Origin: Chloroflexota bacterium
Lineage (GTDB): Bacteria > Chloroflexota > Dehalococcoidia > UBA3495
Length of the DNA: 5,508 nt
Direction: 5' to 3'
Assembly (NCBI GenBank): GCA_002697005.1
Contig: NZUD01000055.1
Span: 9,784 to 15,291, forward strand
Every line of letters starts with the position of its first letter. Within the stretch, counting starts at the first letter, position 1. The notes beneath the pieces were generated by a model, which saw nothing but the letters and a program-made list of their open reading frames with translations, did no database searches and was not told where the DNA came from. Both the position numbers and the translations under genes were made by a program. This document shows, one piece after another, positions 1 to 5,508 of this stretch.

Positions 1-897
1 GTCATCCGCACCTTGTTCTACACGCCAATCTACGTTTCCGTTGCCGGAGGGTTTCTGGAGAAAGAGGGGCTGGACGTTGACTTCAAGACCTGCCCACCGG
101 AATTCGGGCATCCTATAAACGCCCTCAACCTGGGCGAAGCTGACATAGCCCAAAGCGGAATCATGCGCTGCATAATCGCCTCTGATTGGGGCGCTGAAAC
201 GGTGCCGGTACACTTTGCCGAGATCAACTCCAGAGACGGCTTCTTTGTTATTAGCAGGGCCAAGCCAGACAATTTCCAGTGGCAATCCTTCACGGAAGCC
301 AAAGTCATTCCAGTTGATTTCTCTCCCATGCCTTGGGCCTCATTCCGTTACGCCCTCCAGCGACACGACATCGACCCGTCGCACGTAGATTTGCTAACCG
401 GGTTGAACTTGAACGAAGGCATGGCGGCTTTCCGCGCGGGCAAGGCCGAGTACATACACGTCCCTCAGCCCGCAGCAGAAGAATTATTGGAAGACGGGTC
501 TGGCTACCTTGCCGTTGCGCTGGGGCCTGAAAATGGACACCTGGCCTACAGCTCGTTCGCCGCCACTCACAAGTTCCTAGAAACCCAACCCGACACCGTC
601 CACCGTTTCACTGTGGGCTACGCCAACGCACTGGACTGGCTCGCGGCCCACGACGCCAACGAGGTTGGTGAGGCAGTGGCCGGGTTCTTCCCTGGAGTGA
701 GCTTGGAGTTGGTGACCAAATCAGTCGCTAGATTGAAAGCCCAAGACAACTGGCCCACAGACCCTACCTTGGCCCAGCCTCAGTACGAGAACCTACACGA
801 CATTTTGATTGCAGCTGGCATGGCCAAAGCACGGCAGCCCTACAGCAAGGTAGTGCGCACTGATATCACTGAGGCAGCGCTTGCCTCCCGGAGGTAA
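1..897 (+). CDS. SsuA/THI5-like (NMT1-type) substrate-binding protein, N-terminus off the window
   Basis: This is probably a periplasmic-binding-protein-fold protein of the NMT1/THI5/SsuA group, whose members bind small organic ligands (sulfonates, nitrate, pyrimidine precursors) for ABC importers. The frame is open from base 1 and ends at TAA 895-897, giving 298 visible residues. The family's opening strand and helix are recognisable at visible residues 5-26 (LFYTPIYVSVAGGFLEKEGL, then DV), matching the usual 'aplyvAkekGyFekeGLdV' pattern. The hinge-proximal 'ALNLGEADIAQSG' follows at about 41-53. Because the core fold starts almost at the edge, only the N-terminus is missing, so I cannot tell whether there is a signal peptide or lipobox. 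The CCCFC cysteine motif of yeast THI5, the suicide-substrate pyrimidine synthase, is absent. No permease or ATPase gene is visible. The ligand is unknown. The family call is fairly secure and the function is not. Confidence 0.75.
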   Translation, partial: VIRTLFYTPIYVSVAGGFLEKEGLDVDFKTCPPEFGHPINALNLGEADIAQSGIMRCIIASDWGAETVPVHFAEINSRDGFFVISRAKPDNFQWQSFTEAKVIPVDFSPMPWASFRYALQRHDIDPSHVDLLTGLNLNEGMAAFRAGKAEYIHVPQPAAEELLEDGSGYLAVALGPENGHLAYSSFAATHKFLETQPDTVHRFTVGYANALDWLAAHDANEVGEAVAGFFPGVSLELVTKSVARLKAQDNWPTDPTLAQPQYENLHDILIAAGMAKARQPYSKVVRTDITEAALASRR

Positions 898-935
898 CCT
901 CTCGCCTGTACCGCGGGGTGTCGGTAGGCATCCTA

Positions 936-946
936 TGGTGTAAGAT
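936..946 (+). promoter_or_regulatory. Weak candidate extended -10 promoter for tyrA
   Basis: TGG at 936-938 followed by TGTAAG (939-944) matches the TGn-TATAAT layout at 4 of 6 hexamer positions. The overlapping TAAGAT (941-946) also matches 4 of 6. No convincing -35 hexamer lies upstream. Transcription would start near 951, leaving a leader of about 60 bases before the TTG start. The placement is supported by position, in the gap after an unrelated gene, and by resemblance to the much clearer TGGTATAAT before lipA. The sequence match alone is weak. Confidence 0.3.
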
Positions 947-1003
947 ATATCTCCATGCAGGCTGGCGACCTCACGACTTATTGAACCTAGCTGCGCTATA
1001 TCC

Positions 1004-1008
1004 GGAGG
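1004..1008 (+). promoter_or_regulatory. Shine-Dalgarno site that fixes the tyrA start
   Basis: A full GGAGG stands 5 bases before the TTG codon at 1014-1016. The protein read from that TTG begins MTTIAIVGTGLIG, where the NAD-binding strand of TyrA should start within a few residues of the N-terminus. This supports TTG 1014 over the in-frame GTG at 918. Confidence 0.85.
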
Positions 1009-1013
1009 ACTCA

Positions 1014-2027
1014 TTGACCACAATAGCCATCGTCGGCACAGGCTTGATCGGAACCTCACTTGCCTTGGCCATCAAGAACTCCAATCTCGAAGTAGACGTC
1101 GTAGGAACGGACTATGACGGTTCCGCCCGCACCGGCGCGCAAAAATCCGGGGCGTTCAAAAAGGTAGAATCCCGCCTCTCGAATGCCATACGTGGCGCGG
1201 ATGTGGTTGTTTACGCTACGCCAATCATGGCCATGCGCGAGATGATGGAGTCCTCTGTCAACGATTTTGCGGAAGGCTGCGTTGTAACGGATGTCGGTAG
1301 CTCCAAGAAGATTGTCTTGGAATGGGCCGACGAGGTCCTCCCAAAACATGTCAGCTTCGTGGGTGGACATCCCATGGCTGGCAAGGAATTATCCGGACCG
1401 ACCAATGCTGACAAAGACCTATTTAAGGGCAAAGCCTACTGCATCATTCCCAGTGTCACCGCAGAACAATCAGCCGTCTCCTCGATCACTACACTGGCCG
1501 AGTCCATAGGTGCCAAGCCATTCTTCATCGGGGTCGATGAACACGACAGTTTTGTCGCTGCAGCCAGCCACCTGCCATTTATGATGTCAGTGGCCCTCAT
1601 GGGAACCGCCTCCAAGAGCGCCAACTGGGATGACATCGCCCAACTGGCCTCCTCAGGGTTTGGTGACCTATCTCGTCTAGCTTCCGGTGACCCAATCATG
1701 CACCGCGATATATGCGTGTCCAACCCGGAGCCGATAGTTGCTTGGATGGACGCTTACATACGGGAGATGTACGACCTGCGCAACATGCTAGCCAACGAGA
1801 ATGGACCCGATCCAGAAGCCGTTCACCAAGTGTTTGTGGACGCCATGGACGCTCGGGCCCGTTGGCAGGCTGGGATATTTACAACTCTGGATCGTGTTTC
1901 CGGACCGTCCACCGAGATTCCTACGTTTGCCGAAAGCATGGGCGAGATGTTTATGGGCCGGCGAGTTATGGACGCGCAGAAAAAAATCTTCGGCGGGTTA
2001 AAAGACGACCGAGCCAACAAGTCATAG
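1014..2027 (+). CDS. tyrA: Prephenate dehydrogenase
   Basis: TyrA catalyses the NAD-dependent oxidative decarboxylation of prephenate to 4-hydroxyphenylpyruvate, the committed step to tyrosine, in the cytoplasm. The product is 337 residues. The Rossmann fingerprint GTGLIG is at 8-13, and the acidic GTDYD at 31-35, at the end of the second strand, suggests NAD rather than NADP. DVGSSK is at 93-98. VGGHPMAG is at 117-123, with His119 matching the substrate histidine of the Aquifex enzyme (H147). SHLPF is at 185-189. SRLASGDPIMHRDI is at about 220-233, with Arg221 in the place of Aquifex Arg250. There is no fused chorismate mutase and no clear C-terminal ACT domain, so allosteric control by tyrosine is not evident. 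The start is TTG behind a perfect GGAGG. One oddity is that the last residue of the usual SHLPH motif is Phe189. aroA follows 65 bases downstream in the same pathway, so the two are probably one transcript. Confidence 0.95.
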   Translation: MTTIAIVGTGLIGTSLALAIKNSNLEVDVVGTDYDGSARTGAQKSGAFKKVESRLSNAIRGADVVVYATPIMAMREMMESSVNDFAEGCVVTDVGSSKKIVLEWADEVLPKHVSFVGGHPMAGKELSGPTNADKDLFKGKAYCIIPSVTAEQSAVSSITTLAESIGAKPFFIGVDEHDSFVAAASHLPFMMSVALMGTASKSANWDDIAQLASSGFGDLSRLASGDPIMHRDICVSNPEPIVAWMDAYIREMYDLRNMLANENGPDPEAVHQVFVDAMDARARWQAGIFTTLDRVSGPSTEIPTFAESMGEMFMGRRVMDAQKKIFGGLKDDRANKS

Positions 2028-2047
2028 CCTCATGTTCCCGGTGACGC

Positions 2048-2076
2048 CAACGGCCCCCAATCATCATCGGCCGTTG
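2048..2076 (+). repeat. Perfect 8-bp inverted repeat (hairpin) in the tyrA-aroA gap
   Basis: CAACGGCC at 2048-2055 is the exact reverse complement of GGCCGTTG at 2069-2076, with a 13-base loop between. No T-tract follows, so it lacks the form of an intrinsic terminator. The 3' arm ends 5 bases before the GAGG (2082-2085) that should serve aroA. An RNA hairpin here could affect ribosome access, mark a processing or stabilising point between the two cistrons, or form an operator. Any of these roles is inference. Confidence 0.5.
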
Positions 2077-2081
2077 TGAGT

Positions 2082-2085
2082 GAGG
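2082..2085 (+). promoter_or_regulatory. Ribosome binding site of aroA
   Basis: GAGG, within the stretch GTGAGTGAGG at 2076-2085, lies 7 bases before the ATG at 2093. It directly adjoins the 3' arm of the upstream inverted repeat, so folding of that repeat could influence initiation. Confidence 0.6.
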
Positions 2086-2092
2086 CCATATC

Positions 2093-3427
2093 ATGAGCAC
2101 CCCTCATCCATCGAGTTCTTCCCGAGGCGTTAGCCGTCCCACTTCTTTGGGAGGCCACATCTCAGTCCCCGGCGATAAGTCCATCTCACACCGCTCCTTA
2201 ATCCTGAACGCAATCGCATATGGAGACGCCCTGGTACAGGGACTTTCCAGCGGTGATGATGTGTTCTCCACTATGCACTGCCTGCAAGCAATGGGTGTGA
2301 GTATCGAGCCCACGGGGCAGACCGGAAGCTACAAGGTTAGCGGCCGTGGCCCTCAACTGGTAGAACCCGATGATATCTTGGACGCTGGTAACAGCGGCAC
2401 TTCCATGCGGCTACTTTCAGGTATCCTGGCATCCCAGCCCTTTGTTTCGGTTATAACTGGCGACGGTTCCCTGCGAACCCGACCGATGCAGCGGATCGTG
2501 CAACCTCTGAAACAGATGGGCGCCCAAATCATGGGTCGGTACGAAAACACTTTGGCTCCGTTAATCTTCCGAGGGGGAAAGCTGAAGGGAATCGTATATG
2601 ACCTGCCGATGGCCAGCGCTCAGGTGAAATCAGCAATCACGCTCGCAGGTCTTTCCGCCTCTGGCGAAACTGTTATTCGCCAACCCGCGCTATCCCGGGA
2701 TCACACTGAACGGATGGTCTTGGCTATGGGTGGCAAGGTCGAAGAGGATGGACTTAACCTAACTGTCCTACCCACAGAATTGAAGGCCGTCGATATCACG
2801 GTGCCTGGAGATATCAGTTCTGCCGCATTCTGGATCGTGGCCGGACTCTGTCATCCCAACGCCCGAATCATGGTCAGAGGCGTTGGACTAAACCCGAGCC
2901 GCACCGGCATCATTGACGTTCTCAAAAACATGGGTGCCGGCGACTCCCTCCAGTTGATAAACCAACGCAACGAGGGTGGAGAACCGGTGGCCGACATCCT
3001 AGCCACCTCCGCTGAACTGCACGAAACTGAGATAGGCGGAGACCTGATACCTCGAATGCTAGATGAAGTGCCCATCCTCGCTGTTGCAGCCTGCTTCGCG
3101 ACCGGAGACACTGTGATCCGTGATGCAGCGGAACTAAAGGTGAAAGAGTCCGACCGCATTGCGACCACCGTTTCGGAGCTGACCCGCCTGGGTGCCAACA
3201 TAGAAGCCACCGGAGACGGCATGATTATCCATGGCAAAGGGCCGGTGGCGGGCGCTTTGAAGGGAGCCGATTGCAAAAGCCACGCTGATCATCGGCTGGC
3301 CATGTCGATGGCAGTGGCCGGACTGCTCGCTGACGGTGAGACAACAGTGCACGGTGCGCCCGACGCCTCCGTGTCCTACCCGGAATTTTGGCTTGACCTT
3401 GAGATGCTGCTCCAGGACATTCGGTAA
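2093..3427 (+). CDS. aroA: 3-phosphoshikimate 1-carboxyvinyltransferase (EPSP synthase)
   Basis: AroA transfers the enolpyruvyl group of PEP to shikimate 3-phosphate, giving EPSP, the penultimate step to chorismate. At 444 residues it has the usual length. Key motifs are PGDKSISHR (26-34, with substrate-binding Lys29), DAGNSGTSMR (97-106), GDGSLRTRPM (123-132, PEP loop), SAQVK (175-179), RDHTE (202-206), NPSRTG (267-272), LDEVPILAVAA (323-333, with the catalytic-type Asp324), KVKESDR (349-355) and DHRLAMS (399-405). GDKS, RDHTE and SAQVK are hallmarks of the class II group (Bacillus and CP4 types); the fourth hallmark, NPTR, reads NPSR here. The PEP-pocket position that is Ala in the CP4 enzyme is Gly102. 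The N-terminal 20 residues are Ser-rich and precede the conserved fold. The TAA stop overlaps the gmk ATG, and tyrA lies upstream in the same pathway. Confidence 0.97.
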   Translation: MSTPHPSSSSRGVSRPTSLGGHISVPGDKSISHRSLILNAIAYGDALVQGLSSGDDVFSTMHCLQAMGVSIEPTGQTGSYKVSGRGPQLVEPDDILDAGNSGTSMRLLSGILASQPFVSVITGDGSLRTRPMQRIVQPLKQMGAQIMGRYENTLAPLIFRGGKLKGIVYDLPMASAQVKSAITLAGLSASGETVIRQPALSRDHTERMVLAMGGKVEEDGLNLTVLPTELKAVDITVPGDISSAAFWIVAGLCHPNARIMVRGVGLNPSRTGIIDVLKNMGAGDSLQLINQRNEGGEPVADILATSAELHETEIGGDLIPRMLDEVPILAVAACFATGDTVIRDAAELKVKESDRIATTVSELTRLGANIEATGDGMIIHGKGPVAGALKGADCKSHADHRLAMSMAVAGLLADGETTVHGAPDASVSYPEFWLDLEMLLQDIR

Positions 3428-4041
3428 TGCAGACGGCCGAGACCTCATATCCTCCCCTGTTAGTGGTGCTTTCCGGTCCATCTGGGGTGGGCAAAGACGC
3501 CGCCTTGACTGAACTGCGCAAACTGGACCGTCCTTGGCATTTCGTCGTCACCGCCACCACCAGAAAGATTCGCTCCGGAGAAACTGACGGGAAAGACTAT
3601 ATCTTCCTAGACGAACCTACATTCTTAGGAATGAAGTACCGCAACGAATTCGTGGAGTTCGCCCAGGTCTACGGCAACTGGTACGGTGTCCCAAAGAGCC
3701 AGGTCATCATCGGCCTGGAAGCAGGTAAGGATGTCATACTCAAGATAGATGTTCAGGGAGCGGCCACGGTCAGAAAAATGGCCCCCAACGCCCTGTTCCT
3801 CTTCATGGTTCCGGGATCATTCGAAGAACTGCAAGAACGCCTTTCCCAACGCATGACCGAGTCCCCTCCAGAGATAGAACTCCGTCTAAAAACAGCGGAG
3901 AATGAGATGAATCAAAGTAACGGCTTCGACCGCCAAGTAGTGAACAGCAAGGACAATCTTGGACAAGCAGTAGCTGATATCGACGCCGCCATCGCCGAAG
4001 AGAAGCGGAGGGTAGGCCGTTCGCCGATTCTAATCCTCTGA
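3427..4041 (+). CDS. gmk: Guanylate kinase
   Basis: Gmk converts GMP (and dGMP) to GDP using ATP, an essential step in nucleotide supply and in recycling cyclic-di-GMP and (p)ppGpp products. The product has 204 residues, a normal length. The P-loop GPSGVGKDAAL is at 17-27. The GMP-binding segment is at 44-60 (TTRKIRSGE, DGKDYIF), followed by GNWYGVP at 83-89, KIDVQGA at 106-112, the lid arginines Arg138 and Arg142 near RLSQRMTES, and VVNSKDNL at 171-178. The notable point is Asp24 after the P-loop lysine, where bacterial enzymes usually have Ser or Gly. The ATG shares one base with the aroA stop (TAATG), and a modest AGGA lies 9 bases upstream inside aroA, so translational coupling is likely. 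The common gmk neighbours yicC and rpoZ are not here. Confidence 0.96.
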   Translation: MQTAETSYPPLLVVLSGPSGVGKDAALTELRKLDRPWHFVVTATTRKIRSGETDGKDYIFLDEPTFLGMKYRNEFVEFAQVYGNWYGVPKSQVIIGLEAGKDVILKIDVQGAATVRKMAPNALFLFMVPGSFEELQERLSQRMTESPPEIELRLKTAENEMNQSNGFDRQVVNSKDNLGQAVADIDAAIAEEKRRVGRSPILIL

Positions 4042-4045
4042 TCCT

Positions 4046-4054
4046 TGGTATAAT
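4046..4054 (+). promoter_or_regulatory. Extended -10 promoter of lipA
   Basis: TGG (4046-4048) leads directly into a perfect TATAAT (4049-4054), a consensus extended -10 element, in the 43-base gap after gmk. No good -35 hexamer is seen about 17 bases upstream, which extended -10 promoters can tolerate. Transcription would start near 4061, giving a leader of roughly 23 bases. GGAGA at 4076-4080 lies 4 bases before the lipA ATG as its ribosome site. lipA is therefore probably transcribed independently, even though no terminator separates it from gmk. Confidence 0.75.
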
Positions 4055-4084
4055 CTATCGACCCGACTCTATGCCGGAGACTAG

Positions 4085-4996
4085 ATGACTCAGCACTCCG
4101 AAAAACTTCAGATCAGGCCACGCCTGCCGGAATGGCTCAAGGTGAGAATGCCGGGCAGCCCTCGCTACCTCGAGTTGCAGAACCTGATGAAGGACCAAAA
4201 GCTGCACACGGTCTGTGAAGAGGCTCATTGCCCCAATATCGGCGAGTGCTGGGACAGAGGTACCGCCACGTTCATGATTTTGGGTGAGATCTGCACCCGA
4301 GCCTGCCGCTACTGCGCCGTGACCACTGGCCGGCCAAATGGCCTAGACCTGCAAGAGCCCAAAAGGGTGGCCGAGACAGTCCAGTCAATGGGACTACGTT
4401 ATTGTGTAATAACTTCGGTCAACCGCGACGACCTCCCCGACGGCGGCGCTTACATCTTCGCGTCCTGTATCAACAAGATTCGCGAGGTCAACCCGGACTG
4501 CCGGATCGAAGTCCTGATACCCGATTTCGCGGGTTCATGGACTGCATTAAAAAAGGTAATCGAGGCCAGACCCGCCGTGCTGAACCACAACATAGAGTCT
4601 ACTGTCCGAATCTTCCCCAAGGTAAGGCCCAAGGGAAGCTACGAGCTTTCGATGGAACTATTGGCAAAGGCCAAGGATATAGATCCAAACACGGTTACCA
4701 AATCGGGAATCATCGTGGGCATGGGGGAATCTGTGGATGAGGTAATAGAGACCATGACCGACCTCCGCAAGGTCGATTGCGACCTCTTAACCATCGGCCA
4801 GTATCTCCGACCTTCCGTCAAACACTTGGCCATAGACCGTTTCTACCGGCCCGAAGAATTTGAAGAGCTGCGCAAGGCTGGAGAGACTATGGGATTCAAG
4901 CACGTGGCTTCAGGACCTCTGGTGCGTAGTTCCTACCATGCCGATGAGCAACACGACGCAGCATCCACTGGACTTCTTGCCCAGCAGGCGACCTGA
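4085..4996 (+). CDS. lipA: Lipoyl synthase (radical SAM)
   Basis: LipA inserts two sulfur atoms at C6 and C8 of the octanoyl chain carried on lipoyl domains of 2-oxoacid dehydrogenases and glycine cleavage H protein. The product is 303 residues, a typical length. The auxiliary 4Fe-4S cluster motif CX4CX5C is at Cys44, Cys49 and Cys55 (CEEAHCPNIGEC). The radical SAM motif CX3CX2C is at Cys70, Cys74 and Cys77 (CTRACRYC). The C-terminal RSSYHA at 281-286 supplies the serine that binds the auxiliary cluster. TKSGIIVGMGE (205-215), TIGQYLRPS (236-244) and VASGPLVRSSYHA (274-286) are family signatures. NHNIESTVRIFP (167-178) departs from the usual NHNxETVPRLY. It has its own promoter and Shine-Dalgarno. 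No lipB, the octanoyltransferase gene that often neighbours lipA, is visible. The stop lies one base from that of the convergent HAD gene. Confidence 0.97.
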   Translation: MTQHSEKLQIRPRLPEWLKVRMPGSPRYLELQNLMKDQKLHTVCEEAHCPNIGECWDRGTATFMILGEICTRACRYCAVTTGRPNGLDLQEPKRVAETVQSMGLRYCVITSVNRDDLPDGGAYIFASCINKIREVNPDCRIEVLIPDFAGSWTALKKVIEARPAVLNHNIESTVRIFPKVRPKGSYELSMELLAKAKDIDPNTVTKSGIIVGMGESVDEVIETMTDLRKVDCDLLTIGQYLRPSVKHLAIDRFYRPEEFEELRKAGETMGFKHVASGPLVRSSYHADEQHDAASTGLLAQQAT

Positions 4997-4997
4997 C

Positions 4998-5508
4998 TTA
5001 CTCTAGATTCAAAGTCACGGCCACGTCGCCCACCTTATTCCAAAGGAATTCCGGCTGAAGAGTGATTACCAACTCCGGTTCCACTGACGCCCAAAGCGCC
5101 GCGCCACTCCAGGCTCCTGCCCTCTTAGCGCACTCGATATCCCGGTAGCTGTCGCCGATGAAGAGACATTCTTCAGGAGATACTTCCAACGACTCCATCA
5201 CATCCTGTAATCCAGCCGGATCAGGCTTGGGCAACATTCCGTCTGCGAAGAACACCGATCGGTCAATCAACCCCCCCAACCCTGAGGACTCGAATTCGGG
5301 AACACCAAAATCTTGGCGCTTGTCAGACAGAATAGCCGTGCGGTAAGCCTTATCTTTGAACCGCTTTATAAGTTCGAGAATGCCCGGATACAAGCGCTGT
5401 TCCTGCCAGACCACAGCGTGGTAATAACTCATGTATGTTTCTAACACTATCTCCTGATTACCGGGAAAGAACCAGGCTAGATGTTCCAGAAAGGGACGTG
5501 AGTATTCG
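4998..5508 (-). CDS. HAD-superfamily hydrolase, phosphoglycolate-phosphatase-like, N-terminus off the window
   Basis: This is a Gph-like haloacid-dehalogenase phosphatase of unknown substrate. The minus-strand frame is open from the right edge to TAA at 5000-4998, giving 169 visible residues. Visible residues run from the cap domain (RPFLEHLAWF and ETYMSYYH) into the core. Motif II is AILSDK with Ser at 5325-5327, motif III is the Lys of LPKPDP at 5226-5228, and motif IV is FIGDSYRDIECAKRAG with its first Asp at 5151-5153. The catalytic DxDGT of motif I must lie upstream, beyond position 5508. A GTG at 5447-5445 could be read as a start, but it would remove both the nucleophile and the cap, and the frame continues upstream with family-like sequence. 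It converges on lipA with a one-base gap. Substrate cannot be told from sequence: phosphoglycolate, pyrophosphate and other phosphomonoesters are all possible. Confidence 0.88.
   Translation of the reverse strand, partial: EYSRPFLEHLAWFFPGNQEIVLETYMSYYHAVVWQEQRLYPGILELIKRFKDKAYRTAILSDKRQDFGVPEFESSGLGGLIDRSVFFADGMLPKPDPAGLQDVMESLEVSPEECLFIGDSYRDIECAKRAGAWSGAALWASVEPELVITLQPEFLWNKVGDVAVTLNLE

Noticed and set aside
13..15. TTG as the start of the first gene
   Set aside because: The frame is open to base 1 and the conserved first strand of the fold begins at this point, so the true start lies upstream of the window.
885..905. Short palindromes around the stop of the first gene (CCTCC-C-GGAGG and AGGT-A-ACCT)
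   Set aside because: They have one-base centres, cannot form useful hairpins, lack a T-tract and are partly coding.
955..984. Nine-codon leader ORF (MQAGDLTTY) as a possible attenuator peptide for tyrA
   Set aside because: It has only one Tyr codon, no Shine-Dalgarno, and no terminator/antiterminator stems that I could find in the short leader.
918..1013. In-frame N-terminal extension of tyrA from GTG 918
   Set aside because: The translated stretch shows no family similarity, no ribosome site precedes 918, and a perfect GGAGG sits before TTG 1014.
2048..2080. Intrinsic terminator after tyrA
   Set aside because: The 8-bp stem is real but is followed by GTGAGTGAGG rather than a T-tract, and aroA continues the pathway.
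2851..3276. Long minus-strand open frame opposite aroA
   Set aside because: It lies wholly antisense to strongly conserved aroA sequence and its translation is low-complexity with no recognisable family. It is a codon-bias shadow.
3134..3560. Two overlapping minus-strand open frames across the aroA-gmk junction
   Set aside because: Both are antisense to well-supported genes, overlap each other, and resemble no protein family I know.
4987..5030. GGCGAC / GTCGCC inverted repeat spanning the lipA-HAD junction as a terminator
   Set aside because: It is only 6 bp with a loop of more than 30 bases, lies in coding sequence, and has no T-run. This is expected by chance.
5445..5447. GTG as the start of the HAD gene
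   Set aside because: It would give a protein without the DxDGT nucleophile motif, and the frame continues to the window edge with plausible cap-domain sequence.

Overview
The window looks like bacterial core-metabolism DNA: protein genes packed end to end, GC in the mid-50s by eye, and no mobile element, RNA gene, CRISPR array or long repeat that I can see. Several features suggest a Chloroflexota lineage, perhaps Dehalococcoidia or SAR202-like. These are a guanylate kinase with a GKDA P-loop, a TGGTATAAT-type extended -10 promoter, and a THI5/SsuA-like binding protein next to housekeeping genes. This placement is an inference from recalled patterns, not a search result.

Layout. Positions 1-897 (+) hold a SsuA/THI5-like substrate-binding protein whose first residues lie off the left edge. 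A 116-base gap follows, with a weak candidate promoter and a strong Shine-Dalgarno that places the tyrA start at a TTG codon. Then come tyrA (prephenate dehydrogenase, 1014-2027), aroA (EPSP synthase, 2093-3427) and gmk (guanylate kinase, 3427-4041), all on +. The 65-base tyrA-aroA gap contains a perfect 8-bp inverted repeat next to the aroA ribosome site. aroA and gmk overlap by one base (TAATG). lipA (lipoyl synthase, 4085-4996, +) follows a 43-base gap that contains a clear extended -10 promoter. The right end carries a HAD-family phosphatase on the minus strand (4998-5508), cut by the window edge. It converges on lipA with a single base between the stop codons.

How the genes fit together. 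AroA makes EPSP, the precursor of chorismate, and TyrA oxidises prephenate, which derives from chorismate, towards tyrosine. tyrA-aroA is therefore a piece of an aromatic amino acid operon, and gmk (GMP to GDP) is probably co-transcribed and translationally coupled. lipA probably has its own promoter and serves lipoate-dependent complexes such as the 2-oxoacid dehydrogenases and the glycine cleavage system. The outer two genes have no evident functional link to these.

I found no convincing undescribed system. The points most worth a second look are the Asp in the Gmk P-loop, the hairpin before aroA, the coupling of gmk rather than cmk to aroA, and the almost zero-gap convergent lipA/HAD junction.
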